NCBI GenBank assembly: GCA_020216575.1
Contig: JAIUYC010000317.1
Location: 1-5,812 of the forward strand
Direction of reading: 5' to 3'
DNA from: Coleofasciculus sp. S288
GTDB taxonomy: Bacteria > Cyanobacteriota > Cyanobacteriia > Cyanobacteriales > Coleofasciculaceae
Length of the DNA: 5,812 bases
Below, piece after piece: positions 1 to 5,361 of the stretch. Made by a program: the position numbers and the translations under genes. The stretch's first letter is position 1; every line of letters begins with the position of its first letter. The notes under the pieces were generated by a model. That model was not told the DNA's origin, searched no databases, and worked only from the letters and a program-made list of their open reading frames with translations.

Positions 1-519
1 GCCCATGTTCCAATTCTGGAGATTAATGTAGAACGTTTGGCTTATCTAGAAACCCTCTTTGGTGCGAGAGTTGAATATTTATACAGCAATTCAGCACAAA
101 TTGAAGCCATTGTTCCCGATGCTGACTTACTTGTCGGTGCAGTTTTAGTTCCAGGCCGTCGTGCCCCCATCTTAGTATCTCGCTCGCTGGTCACGCGGAT
201 GCATCCTGGCGCTGTAATCGTCGATGTTGCTGTAGACCAAGGCGGCTGTATTCAGACAGTACGCCCCACCTCTCATACCAATCCTACCTATATTGAGCAG
301 GGTATTCTTCACTACGGCGTTCCAAATATGCCAGGAGCTGTACCCTGGACGGCAACCCAAGCCCTAAATAATAGTACTTTACCCTATGTTCTCAAACTAG
401 CAAATCAAGGGATAAACGCTCTAGAAAACGACCCAGCTTTGGCTAAGGGTATGAACGTACAGAACCATCGATTGGTTCACCCAGCTGTGCGAGAAGTGTT
501 CTCCGATTTAATTGATTAG
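1..519 (+). CDS. ald: Alanine dehydrogenase, C-terminal part (5' end outside window)
   Basis: The frame is open from base 1 and ends at TAG 517-519, giving 172 residues. A full enzyme has about 360, so roughly residues 191-362 are present. The TTG at 37 is not the real start, because the frame continues upstream with family-like sequence (AHVPILEINVERL). Alanine dehydrogenase catalyses reversible oxidative deamination of L-alanine to pyruvate and ammonium with NAD+ in the cytosol. Seen here are the second half of the Rossmann NAD-binding domain (ADLLVGAVLVPGRRAP), the very conserved VIVDVAVDQGG block, whose second Asp (fragment residue 79) corresponds to the catalytic Asp near position 270 in characterised enzymes, and the PTSHTNPTY, HYGVPNMPGAVPWT and TLPYVLKLA blocks of the C-terminal part. 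Pyridine nucleotide transhydrogenase subunit alpha is related, but the NMPGAV and HYGVPN blocks favour Ald. No frameshift is visible. No U-tract terminator follows directly; a hairpin repeat starts 18 bases after the stop. Confidence 0.95.
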   Translation, partial: AHVPILEINVERLAYLETLFGARVEYLYSNSAQIEAIVPDADLLVGAVLVPGRRAPILVSRSLVTRMHPGAVIVDVAVDQGGCIQTVRPTSHTNPTYIEQGILHYGVPNMPGAVPWTATQALNNSTLPYVLKLANQGINALENDPALAKGMNVQNHRLVHPAVREVFSDLID

Positions 520-536
520 TCAACCGCATGCTCTTT

Positions 537-565
537 GTAGAGACGTTTCGGTGGAACGTCTCCAC
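537..565. repeat. Interspersed hairpin repeat of the GTAGAGACGTT type
   Basis: Left arm GTAGAGACGTTTC (537-549) pairs with GGAACGTCTCCAC (553-565) around a 3-base loop, with one A/C mismatch and one T-G wobble. Elements with GTAGAGACGTT arms are, from memory, common as dispersed short repeats in filamentous cyanobacterial genomes. It lies 17 bases after the ald stop. There is no T-run after the right arm, so it is not a standard intrinsic terminator, although it could protect the ald mRNA 3' end. Confidence 0.6.
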
Positions 566-584
566 GACTTCTTAAATGAGGTGT

Positions 585-598
585 GTATCTGTCATTAC
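585..598. promoter_or_regulatory. Candidate NtcA-binding site (GTA-N8-TAC)
   Basis: GTATCTGTCATTAC matches the full GTA-N8-TAC consensus of NtcA, the cyanobacterial nitrogen regulator of the CRP family. A possible -10 (TAAAAT, TA-N3-T form) lies at 637-642, 38 bases after the box rather than the usual 22-23, so the classical NtcA-activated arrangement is not met. The nearest downstream ORF is the small helix-turn-helix remnant. Such a match is expected about once by chance in a window of this size, so this is a weak call. Confidence 0.25.
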
Positions 599-677
599 AT
601 CTGGAACAATAACATTGCTCGTGCATAAGCCATCTATAAAATTTAATAACACTGTACGGTAGCGAACAAACAAAAAA

Positions 678-905
678 TTGCGAACTTGCTACTTTAGAAA
701 CAGTGAAAGTTATGCCACAAGTGTTAAAGCGATTTTTTTACTGGGTAGCAAACAGTTGATGCAAAACTCCCAAAGTCCCCTCATGTCTCAGAAAACCAAA
801 GACTTGATTGATAAGTTGCTGATAGGAAAACTTTCTTTAGCTGATATTTCCAAGATTACGGGTATTTCAGAGCAATGTCTACAGAGCTATGTTGATGCTA
901 AGTAG
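678..905 (+). pseudogene. Small helix-turn-helix ORF, probable remnant of an IS1-like transposase
   Basis: The open frame runs from TTG 678 to TAG 903-905 (75 codons). Better starts are ATG 759 (48 residues) or ATG 783 (40 residues); none has a convincing Shine-Dalgarno. The C-terminal 50 residues (from GSKQLMQNSQ) resemble, from memory, the segment that follows the N-terminal zinc-finger in cyanobacterial IS1-like transposases. In those the pattern is roughly 'GRQFVENPQ...ETKDLIDKLLLEKISLAGIARVTGVSEQWLQNYVNQKY'-like: KDLIDKLL helix, LSLADISKITG, then ISEQCLQSYVDAK as recognition helix. The CxxC zinc-finger expected upstream is absent. The frame ends just where the transposase would continue into its DDE catalytic domain, which is also absent. 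It therefore looks like an internal fragment left after decay, or a domesticated short DNA-binding peptide. A terminator follows 20 bases after the stop, so the stretch may still be transcribed. The HTH reading is fairly safe; the transposase origin is an inference. Confidence 0.45.
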
Positions 906-925
906 CTGTTTATTCTAGAAGTAAT

Positions 926-951
926 GTTGGGTGCTAAGCCCAACTTTTTAT
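926..951 (+). terminator. Intrinsic terminator after the small HTH ORF
   Basis: A perfect 6-bp stem, GTTGGG (926-931) with CCCAAC (939-944), encloses a 7-base loop (a T-G wobble could extend the stem by one pair). It is followed at once by TTTTTAT. Stem plus U-tract is the classical rho-independent form on the + strand. It separates whatever is transcribed from the 520-905 region from the glgX leader. Confidence 0.7.
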
Positions 952-1026
952 TTGTCTCGAAATCTCGACAATCAAACGCATTAAAAACCCTATTTTTCTA
1001 GCTCTAGGCTGATCAAGTTTTCACAA

Positions 1027-1068
1027 GTAATTGATAAATTACCTCAAGCGTTGAGCAATTCAATGCTC
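1027..1068 (+). other. Three packed inverted repeats in the glgX upstream region
   Basis: GTAATT-GATA-AATTAC (1027-1042) is a perfect inverted repeat. It abuts CTCAA-GCG-TTGAG (1043-1055), and the GAG of that stem is shared with GAGCA-ATTCAA-TGCTC (1053-1068), so the second and third stems exclude each other. They could be operator-like DNA sites or alternative mRNA leader structures. No U-tract follows any of them, so an attenuator terminator is not supported. Confidence 0.35.
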
Positions 1069-1110
1069 TAAACTCCGTGCCATAGGTAAAACCAAGGTTG
1101 GAGGGATTAG

Positions 1111-1125
1111 ATGCGTTTAACCTGA
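1111..1125 (+). CDS. Possible four-codon leader ORF (MRLT) upstream of glgX
   Basis: GGAGGG at 1100-1105 is the strongest Shine-Dalgarno in the window and stands 5 bases before ATG 1111. That frame encodes only Met-Arg-Leu-Thr and then TGA 1123-1125. It is not in frame with glgX, which starts 62 bases later behind a poor ribosome site. It may be a tiny leader peptide or a chance ribosome-binding sequence. The in-frame glgX extension back to TTG 1098 would overlap it, but that extension has no family-like sequence. Confidence 0.2.
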
Positions 1126-1187
1126 GTAGACTGGACTTTGGAGACTTTATTCTAGTTAACTATCACTCTGTGTTGGATCTTGATAAT

Positions 1188-3320
1188 ATGTACGTAGCAA
1201 CACTCTGGCCGGGTAAAGTTTATCCTCTAGGGGCAAATTGGGATGGCAAAGGCACAAACTTCGCACTGTATGCGGAAAATGCAACGGCTGTCGAGCTTTG
1301 TTTATTTGATAAAGACGATGAGGAGACGCGCCTCCTGCTGACAGAAGTAAGCAACTTCGTCTGGCACGGCTATGTGCCAGGGGTGGCACCGGGTCAAAAA
1401 TACGGGTTCCGAGTGCATGGAGCTTATGCACCGAATGAAGGTCATCGATTCAACCCCAACAAACTCCTGATTGACCCCTATGCTAAGGCAATTGATGGGG
1501 ATGTTGGCAATGGACCGGAACTATTTGGGTATTCTTGGGAGGCTCCGGAAAAAGACTTATCCTTTTCAGAGTTAGAGAATGCCCATCTGATGCCCAAGTG
1601 TATTGTCGTGGATCAGTCGTTTGATTGGGGAGATGACCAGCTCCTAAAAACACCGTGGCACGATACTATCATTTATGAAATGCACGTCAAGGGCTTTACG
1701 AAGCTGCACCCGGACATCCCGGAAGAACTTCGAGGTACCTATGCAGGACTAGGATATCCGGCTGCGATCGCACATCTCCAAGCCCTTGGAATTACAGCCG
1801 TTGAGCTGATGCCCGTTCACCACTTCCTTGCTTATCCAGGACATCTCGTTGACAAGGGGCTAAAAAATTACTGGGGCTACGATTCCATCAATTATTTTGC
1901 TCCTTACTCTGGCTACAGTGCCGACAAATCTCCGGGTGGTCAAGTCAGAGAGTTCAAGGAGATGGTTAAGGCGTTGCACTTTGCTGGGATTGAGGTGATT
2001 CTGGATGTCGTCTACAACCACACCGGAGAAGGCAATCACTTAGGCCCGACGCTGTCGCTGCGAGGCATTGACAACAGCACTTACTACCGTTTGGTAGATG
2101 AAGATCCACGTTATTACATGGACTTTACAGGTTGCGGGAATTCGCTCAATGTGCGCCATTCCCAAGTCCTGAAGTTAATTATGGATAGCCTGCGCTACTG
2201 GGTTACTGAAATGCACGTCGATGGCTTCCGTTTCGATCTTGCCTCAGCCTTAGCCCGCGAACTCTATGAGGTTGATAGTCTGGCAGCCTTCTTTGATATC
2301 ATCCACCAAGACCCAGTGCTAGCTGATGTGAAGCTGATTGCAGAACCCTGGGACGTTGGTGAAGGGGGCTATCAAGTCGGTAACTTCCCAGTTCTCTGGT
2401 CGGAGTGGAATGGCAAGTATCGTGATACGGTGCGGGACTTCTGGCGTGGACAGGAGAGTGGGTTAGGGGAATTTGCTTACCGTTTCACGGGTAGTCCTGA
2501 CTTATATTTTCAGATGAATGGGCGACAGCCGAATGCCAGTATCAACTTTATCACCGCTCACGATGGCTTCACCTTGAACGACCTAGTCAGCTACAACGAG
2601 AAACACAATGAGGCGAATAAGGAAGGAAATCGAGACGGTGAAAGTCACAACCGCTCTTGGAATTGTGGGGTGGAAGGTCCAACGGACGATCCAGGCGTGA
2701 CGCGATTGCGCGAGAAGCAGAGGCGTAACTTCCTCACAACCTTAATGCTCTCCCAAGGTGTACCGATGTTGCTCCATGGGGATGAAATGGGACGCACGCA
2801 ATGGGGTAACAACAATGCCTACTGTCAGGACAGCGAGATTTCCTGGTTAGATTGGAACTTGCAAACTGGAAATACAGACTTGTTGAAATTTACCAGTCAA
2901 CTCATCTACTTTCGGCGCGAACATCCCCTATTTCATCGGCGCAAGTGGTTCCAAGGCCGAGCAATCCATGGTTCGGGCGTCAGTGATATCGCTTGGTTCA
3001 ATCCCGATGGCGGTAAGATGACTCAGGAGCAGTGGGATATTGGTTATGCTAAAAGCCTTGGCGTTTTCTTGAACGGACGAGAGATTACTGCTGTTGGCCC
3101 GCGAGGCGAACGCATGATTGATGATGATTTTATCCTATTCTTTAACGCCCACTATGAAATGATTGAGTTTGCCCTACCAGACATGCTGCGAGATAAAAAG
3201 TGGGCGATTGTGATTGACACCAAGGAACCGCGCTTTGTGGAGGGGTCGAATGTTTATATGGACGATCAATTGGTGCCAGTGACGGAGCGATCGCTTGTAG
3301 TGTTGCGCCGCGTTGGATGA
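1188..3320 (+). CDS. glgX: Glycogen debranching enzyme GlgX (GH13 isoamylase type)
   Basis: This 710-residue cytosolic enzyme hydrolyses alpha-1,6 branch linkages in glycogen, freeing the short chains left by phosphorylase. Residues about 8-110 form the N-terminal CBM48/isoamylase_N domain ([19 protein letters not shown]). The GH13 barrel follows with all four signature regions: DVVYNHT (273-279), DGFRFDLAS with nucleophile Asp350, IAEPWD with acid/base Glu386, and FITAHDG with transition-state Asp459. The C-terminal beta-domain ends in SLVVLRRVG. The length fits cyanobacterial GlgX (about 700; E. coli 657). ATG 1188 was chosen because relatives begin MYVA.WPG.VYPLGA there. The frame stays open back to TTG 1098, but those 30 residues look non-conserved. 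The ribosome site before 1188 is weak (GGAT at 1174-1177). The gene appears monocistronic, with a gap on each side; the region upstream carries inverted repeats and a tiny ORF. TreX/isoamylase has the same fold, but the overall match favours GlgX. No disruption is seen. Confidence 0.95.
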   Translation: MYVATLWPGKVYPLGANWDGKGTNFALYAENATAVELCLFDKDDEETRLLLTEVSNFVWHGYVPGVAPGQKYGFRVHGAYAPNEGHRFNPNKLLIDPYAKAIDGDVGNGPELFGYSWEAPEKDLSFSELENAHLMPKCIVVDQSFDWGDDQLLKTPWHDTIIYEMHVKGFTKLHPDIPEELRGTYAGLGYPAAIAHLQALGITAVELMPVHHFLAYPGHLVDKGLKNYWGYDSINYFAPYSGYSADKSPGGQVREFKEMVKALHFAGIEVILDVVYNHTGEGNHLGPTLSLRGIDNSTYYRLVDEDPRYYMDFTGCGNSLNVRHSQVLKLIMDSLRYWVTEMHVDGFRFDLASALARELYEVDSLAAFFDIIHQDPVLADVKLIAEPWDVGEGGYQVGNFPVLWSEWNGKYRDTVRDFWRGQESGLGEFAYRFTGSPDLYFQMNGRQPNASINFITAHDGFTLNDLVSYNEKHNEANKEGNRDGESHNRSWNCGVEGPTDDPGVTRLREKQRRNFLTTLMLSQGVPMLLHGDEMGRTQWGNNNAYCQDSEISWLDWNLQTGNTDLLKFTSQLIYFRREHPLFHRRKWFQGRAIHGSGVSDIAWFNPDGGKMTQEQWDIGYAKSLGVFLNGREITAVGPRGERMIDDDFILFFNAHYEMIEFALPDMLRDKKWAIVIDTKEPRFVEGSNVYMDDQLVPVTERSLVVLRRVG
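1764..1771. repeat. HIP1 octamer GCGATCGC
   Basis: Highly iterated palindrome 1, the over-represented cyanobacterial octamer, inside glgX. It supports a cyanobacterial host. Confidence 0.85.
3287..3294. repeat. HIP1 octamer GCGATCGC
   Basis: Second exact HIP1 copy, in the last codons of glgX, within the longer palindrome AGCGATCGCT. Confidence 0.85.
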
Positions 3321-3321
3321 C

Positions 3322-3390
3322 CAAAAGGCAGGTGGTAGGTAGTAGGAGTAGGTATGGGATTCTCTCTTTCTGCTTCCCCTGCCTCTTTTG
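3322..3390 (+). repeat. Purine/pyrimidine-rich element with inverted ends after glgX
   Basis: CAAAAGGCAGG (3322-3332) can pair with CCTGCC (3378-3383) and, past a 2-base bulge, TTTTG (3386-3390). The interior is strand-asymmetric: 3331-3358 is rich in GGTAGTAGGAG-like purine repeats, and 3361-3389 is rich in CT. It starts 1 base after the glgX stop, and the right arm ends in TTTT, so it may act as the glgX terminator or mRNA 3' end. The long loop makes a conventional terminator doubtful. It could also be a copy of a dispersed low-complexity element. An 8-base direct repeat (TTGAATGC, 3388-3395 and 3399-3406) overlaps its end. Confidence 0.35.
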
Positions 3391-3423
3391 AATGCAACTT
3401 GAATGCTGATTAGCTTATTCGTT

Positions 3424-3615
3424 TCATTCTTTTCTTTGAAAAGGGTTTTCACCAACCTCCAGTTGCTTTTTGGAACGTTTGAGGTTTTTCCAGAGAGCTT
3501 TGATTTGGTTGTAAGCTTCTTGGGGACTAAGTTTGCCGTTAGTTTCTAAGTTACAGATGTAAGTCACTCGCTGCGCAAATTCCTGCAAGTTAGCATTAAA
3601 AACCAGTCTCTCAAT
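3424..3615 (-). pseudogene. 5'-truncated remnant of a small cyanobacterial protein (DUF7219-like)
   Basis: Read on the minus strand from 3615 down to the stop at 3426-3424, the frame is open for 63 codons. It begins ...IERLVFNANLQEFAQRV, continues YICNLETNGKLSPQEAY and ALWKNLKRSKKQLEVG, and ends ENPFQRKE. This matches, from memory, the C-terminal two thirds of a family of about 75-90 residues found in cyanobacteria (DUF7219) and of unknown function. Intact members begin with a block like FxYPxSRYxG before the LVFNANLQEF segment. Here a TAG lies directly upstream (3618-3616), no ATG, GTG or TTG stands near the N-terminus, and I find no continuation of the N-terminal block at 3616-3897. The conserved part has no internal stop, so the loss is either recent or the missing exon-like piece was deleted in one event. 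Family naming is from memory and moderately certain; the truncation is read directly from the sequence. Confidence 0.6.
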
Positions 3616-3897
3616 CTACTTCTAAAAAATTACAATGACTAAGGTTTAATCTTATCTACTTAAAGATATATATTTATGTTAAAAAAGAATGTATACACGA
3701 TTACGATGTACTTCTTCTATTGGGTCATAATTTTTAAATAAACGAAATTATAGCTTCGTTGTATTTCCGCTCAGCTAAACTACACCTTACGTCACTTCTT
3801 TAGGAAGAGGTTAAGACAAAGTAGTACCATTATGCTCAAAACTAGATTCAGACCTTGAAAGTGGAACAAACACTAACCTGTCGCGAGTAGAGCCGAG
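3616..3897. other. AT-rich gap upstream of rtcB, no gene seen
   Basis: I find no supportable ORF on either strand. The stretch must carry the rtcB promoter, but no strong -35/-10 pair stands out; CATAAT at 3726-3731 is a possible -10 without a good -35. A short inverted repeat, AACGAA/TTCGTT, lies at 3741-3760 with an 8-base loop. The base composition is clearly more AT-rich than that of the neighbouring genes. Confidence 0.4.
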
Positions 3898-4943
3898 ATG
3901 GCGATTAAGGAATTTTTGGAACGAATTTCGGACACAGTTTGGGAAGTTCCCGTTTCCTACAAGGAGGGAATGCGCGTTCCCGCACGGATTTATGGCACAG
4001 AAAAGTTAATTCAGGACTTGGATGAAGCCGTTTACGACCAAGTGACTAACGTCGCGACGCTGCCAGGGATAACGAAGTATGCTCTGTGTATGCCGGACGG
4101 ACATTTTGGGTATGGGTTTCCTATCGGTGGCGTGGCGGCAATGGATGTGGAGCGAGGCGGTGTAATTTCCCCTGGTGGCATCGGTTTCGATATTAACTGT
4201 GGTATGCGCTTGCTGGTGACCAACCTGACCTACGATGAAGTCAAACCCCGGATTAAAAAACTGGTGGATAGGCTCTATGAAAGAGTACCTGCTGGGGTGG
4301 GAAGTAAAGGCTTTGTCAAGATTTCCCGAGATGAGTTTCGGAAAGTTGTTGAGGAGGGTGCGCATTGGTGCGTCCGTAATGGTTATGGTTGGGACGAGGA
4401 TCTGGAACTGATAGAAGAAGGCGGATGTCTTGGGGGAGCGGATTCTTCTAAGATCAGTGACAAGGCAATCGATCGCGGATTCAATCAAATTGGCACATTA
4501 GGTTCTGGCAACCACTATCTAGAAATTCAAGTGGCTCGACCGGAAAATGTTTTTGATGAGGAATTGGCAGAAGCGTTTGGGATTACTATCCCGAATCAGG
4601 TAGTGGTGATGTTCCACTGTGGCAGTCGGGGATTTGGTCATCAGGTGGCGACGGACTATCTGCAAGTCTTCCTGAAAGTGATGGAGAGTAAGTATGGGAT
4701 TAAAATTTTAGACCGGGAACTTGCCTGTGCGCCCTTCAACTCTCCAGAAGGACAAGATTATTTTGCGGCGATGAAATGCGGCATCAATATGTCCTTTGCC
4801 AATCGTCAAGTTATTCTGCACCGCATCCGCGAGGTGTTTTCGGAGACGTTCGGACGTTCTGCTGAAGACATGGGAATGCATATGGTTTATGATGTAGCGC
4901 ACAATACTGCCAAGCTAGAGCAACATATCGTGGATGGAAAAGA

Positions 4944-4951
4944 GCGATCGC
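4944..4951. repeat. HIP1 octamer GCGATCGC
   Basis: Third exact HIP1 copy, inside rtcB, within the longer palindrome GAGCGATCGCTC. Confidence 0.85.
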
Positions 4952-5133
4952 TCCTCGTCCATCGTAAGGGTGCAACTCGCGCTTTTGGTCCCGGAATGCG
5001 AGATGTGCCAGAACGGTATCAGGACATCGGTCAACCGGTTATCATCGGCGGCAGTATGGAAACGGGTTCGTATTTGCTCACAGGCGTTCCCAGTGGTGAC
5101 CAAACGTTTTTCAGCACCGCTCATGGCAGTGGA

Positions 5134-5136
5134 TGA
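5134..5136 (+). other. In-frame TGA inside the RtcB active-site loop
   Basis: The codon order is CAT GGC AGT GGA TGA ACC ATG AGT CGG. Family members read H-G-(S/A)-G-R-x-M-S-R here, so the TGA replaces a conserved Arg four residues after the guanylylated His. CGA to TGA is a single transition. The glgX gene in this window ends normally at TGA, so TGA is a real stop in this organism. Confidence 0.85.
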
Positions 5137-5139
5137 ACC

Positions 5140-5358
5140 ATGAGTCGGACGAAGGCGCGAAAAACGTGGCGCGGTGACCAACTTCTAAAGGATATGGAGA
5201 AGCGAGGCATTTATGTCCGCAGTACTTCAAAACCTGGACTGGCGGAAGAAGCGGGTGGAGCCTATAAAAATATAGATGATGTCATCGAAGCGGCTGAGTT
5301 AGCTGGGATTAGCAAACCAGTTGTTCGGTTAACTCCCATTGGGAACATTAAGGGGTAG
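5140..5358 (+). CDS. rtcB: C-terminal piece of RtcB, possibly translated on its own by reinitiation
   Basis: Seventy-two residues from ATG 5140 (MSRTKARKTW) to TAG 5356-5358 (PIGNIKG), in the same frame as the upstream rtcB part and separated from its TGA by one ACC codon. It carries the SR-K-A segment next to the guanylylation site and the penultimate Lys (Lys71 here, Lys485 of the full protein) that in P. horikoshii RtcB contacts GTP. The ATG is an ordinary internal Met in relatives, so its position after the stop is probably luck. Still, TGA-ACC-ATG is close enough for termination-reinitiation. The ribosome site is weak (GTGGA about 6 bases upstream). Alone the piece lacks the metal site and could act only together with the N-terminal part. 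It is 3 bases from the next gene. Confidence 0.5.
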   Translation: MSRTKARKTWRGDQLLKDMEKRGIYVRSTSKPGLAEEAGGAYKNIDDVIEAAELAGISKPVVRLTPIGNIKG

Positions 5359-5361
5359 GTT

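Larger units (their letters stand above)
3898..5358 (+). pseudogene. rtcB: RNA-splicing ligase RtcB, interrupted by one in-frame TGA
   Basis: RtcB joins RNA 2',3'-cyclic phosphate or 3'-phosphate ends to 5'-OH ends, using GTP and a divalent metal such as Mn2+, through a guanylylated histidine. It acts in tRNA and RNA repair. The frame starts at ATG 3898 (family-like MAIKEFLERISDTVWEVP; weak Shine-Dalgarno), runs 412 codons to TGA 5134-5136, and resumes in the same frame to TAG 5356-5358. That makes 486 positions if the TGA is counted, close to the P. horikoshii type (481). Residues aligned to that enzyme are metal ligands Asp98, Cys101 (DINCG), His206 (GNHYLE, with Asn205 and Glu209), His240 (FHCGSRG) and His335 (DVAHN); Ser386/Ser391 (GSMETGSY); guanylylated His409 (AHGSG); and Lys485 next to the end (NIKG). 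All are present. The only defect is the stop at position 413, where relatives have Arg (HGSGR or HGAGR); CGA to TGA is one transition. With no other decay, the lesion is young, an error, or tolerated. A CobW-like GTPase starts 3 bases downstream. Confidence 0.9.

Noticed and set aside
1027..1042. NtcA box upstream of glgX (GTAATT-GATA-AATTAC)
   Set aside because: The spacing is GTA-N10-TAC, two bases too long for the NtcA consensus; it is kept only as an inverted repeat.
1098..1187. N-terminal extension of GlgX from TTG 1098
   Set aside because: Relatives begin at the MYVA segment encoded from 1188; the 30 extra residues show nothing recognisable and the TTG has no properly spaced ribosome site.
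3174..3455. Minus-strand ORF of 93 codons over the glgX end and the gap
   Set aside because: It is in a different frame from the DUF7219-like remnant and partly antisense to glgX; its sequence is low-complexity and not family-like.
3606..3640. Frame-shifted trace of the lost N-terminus (FFRSRL) upstream of the DUF7219-like remnant
   Set aside because: Only a few residues resemble the expected YPxSRY block and they are in another frame; too short to separate from chance.
3741..3760. AACGAA/TTCGTT hairpin as a terminator or riboswitch before rtcB
   Set aside because: The 6-bp AT-rich stem with an 8-base loop and no U-tract is too weak to call.
4006..4488. 160-codon minus-strand ORF inside rtcB
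   Set aside because: It is opposite a strongly conserved protein, has no family-like sequence and no ribosome site; a shadow of rtcB.
5134..5136. Selenocysteine or general TGA recoding as the reason for the in-frame TGA
   Set aside because: The family has Arg, not Cys, at this position, I see no convincing selenocysteine-type stem after the codon, and glgX in the same window ends at TGA.
5101..5160. Intein or intron scar in rtcB, since RtcB is a known intein host
   Set aside because: No extra codons are inserted; the flanking residues are contiguous with the family and one substitution explains the break.
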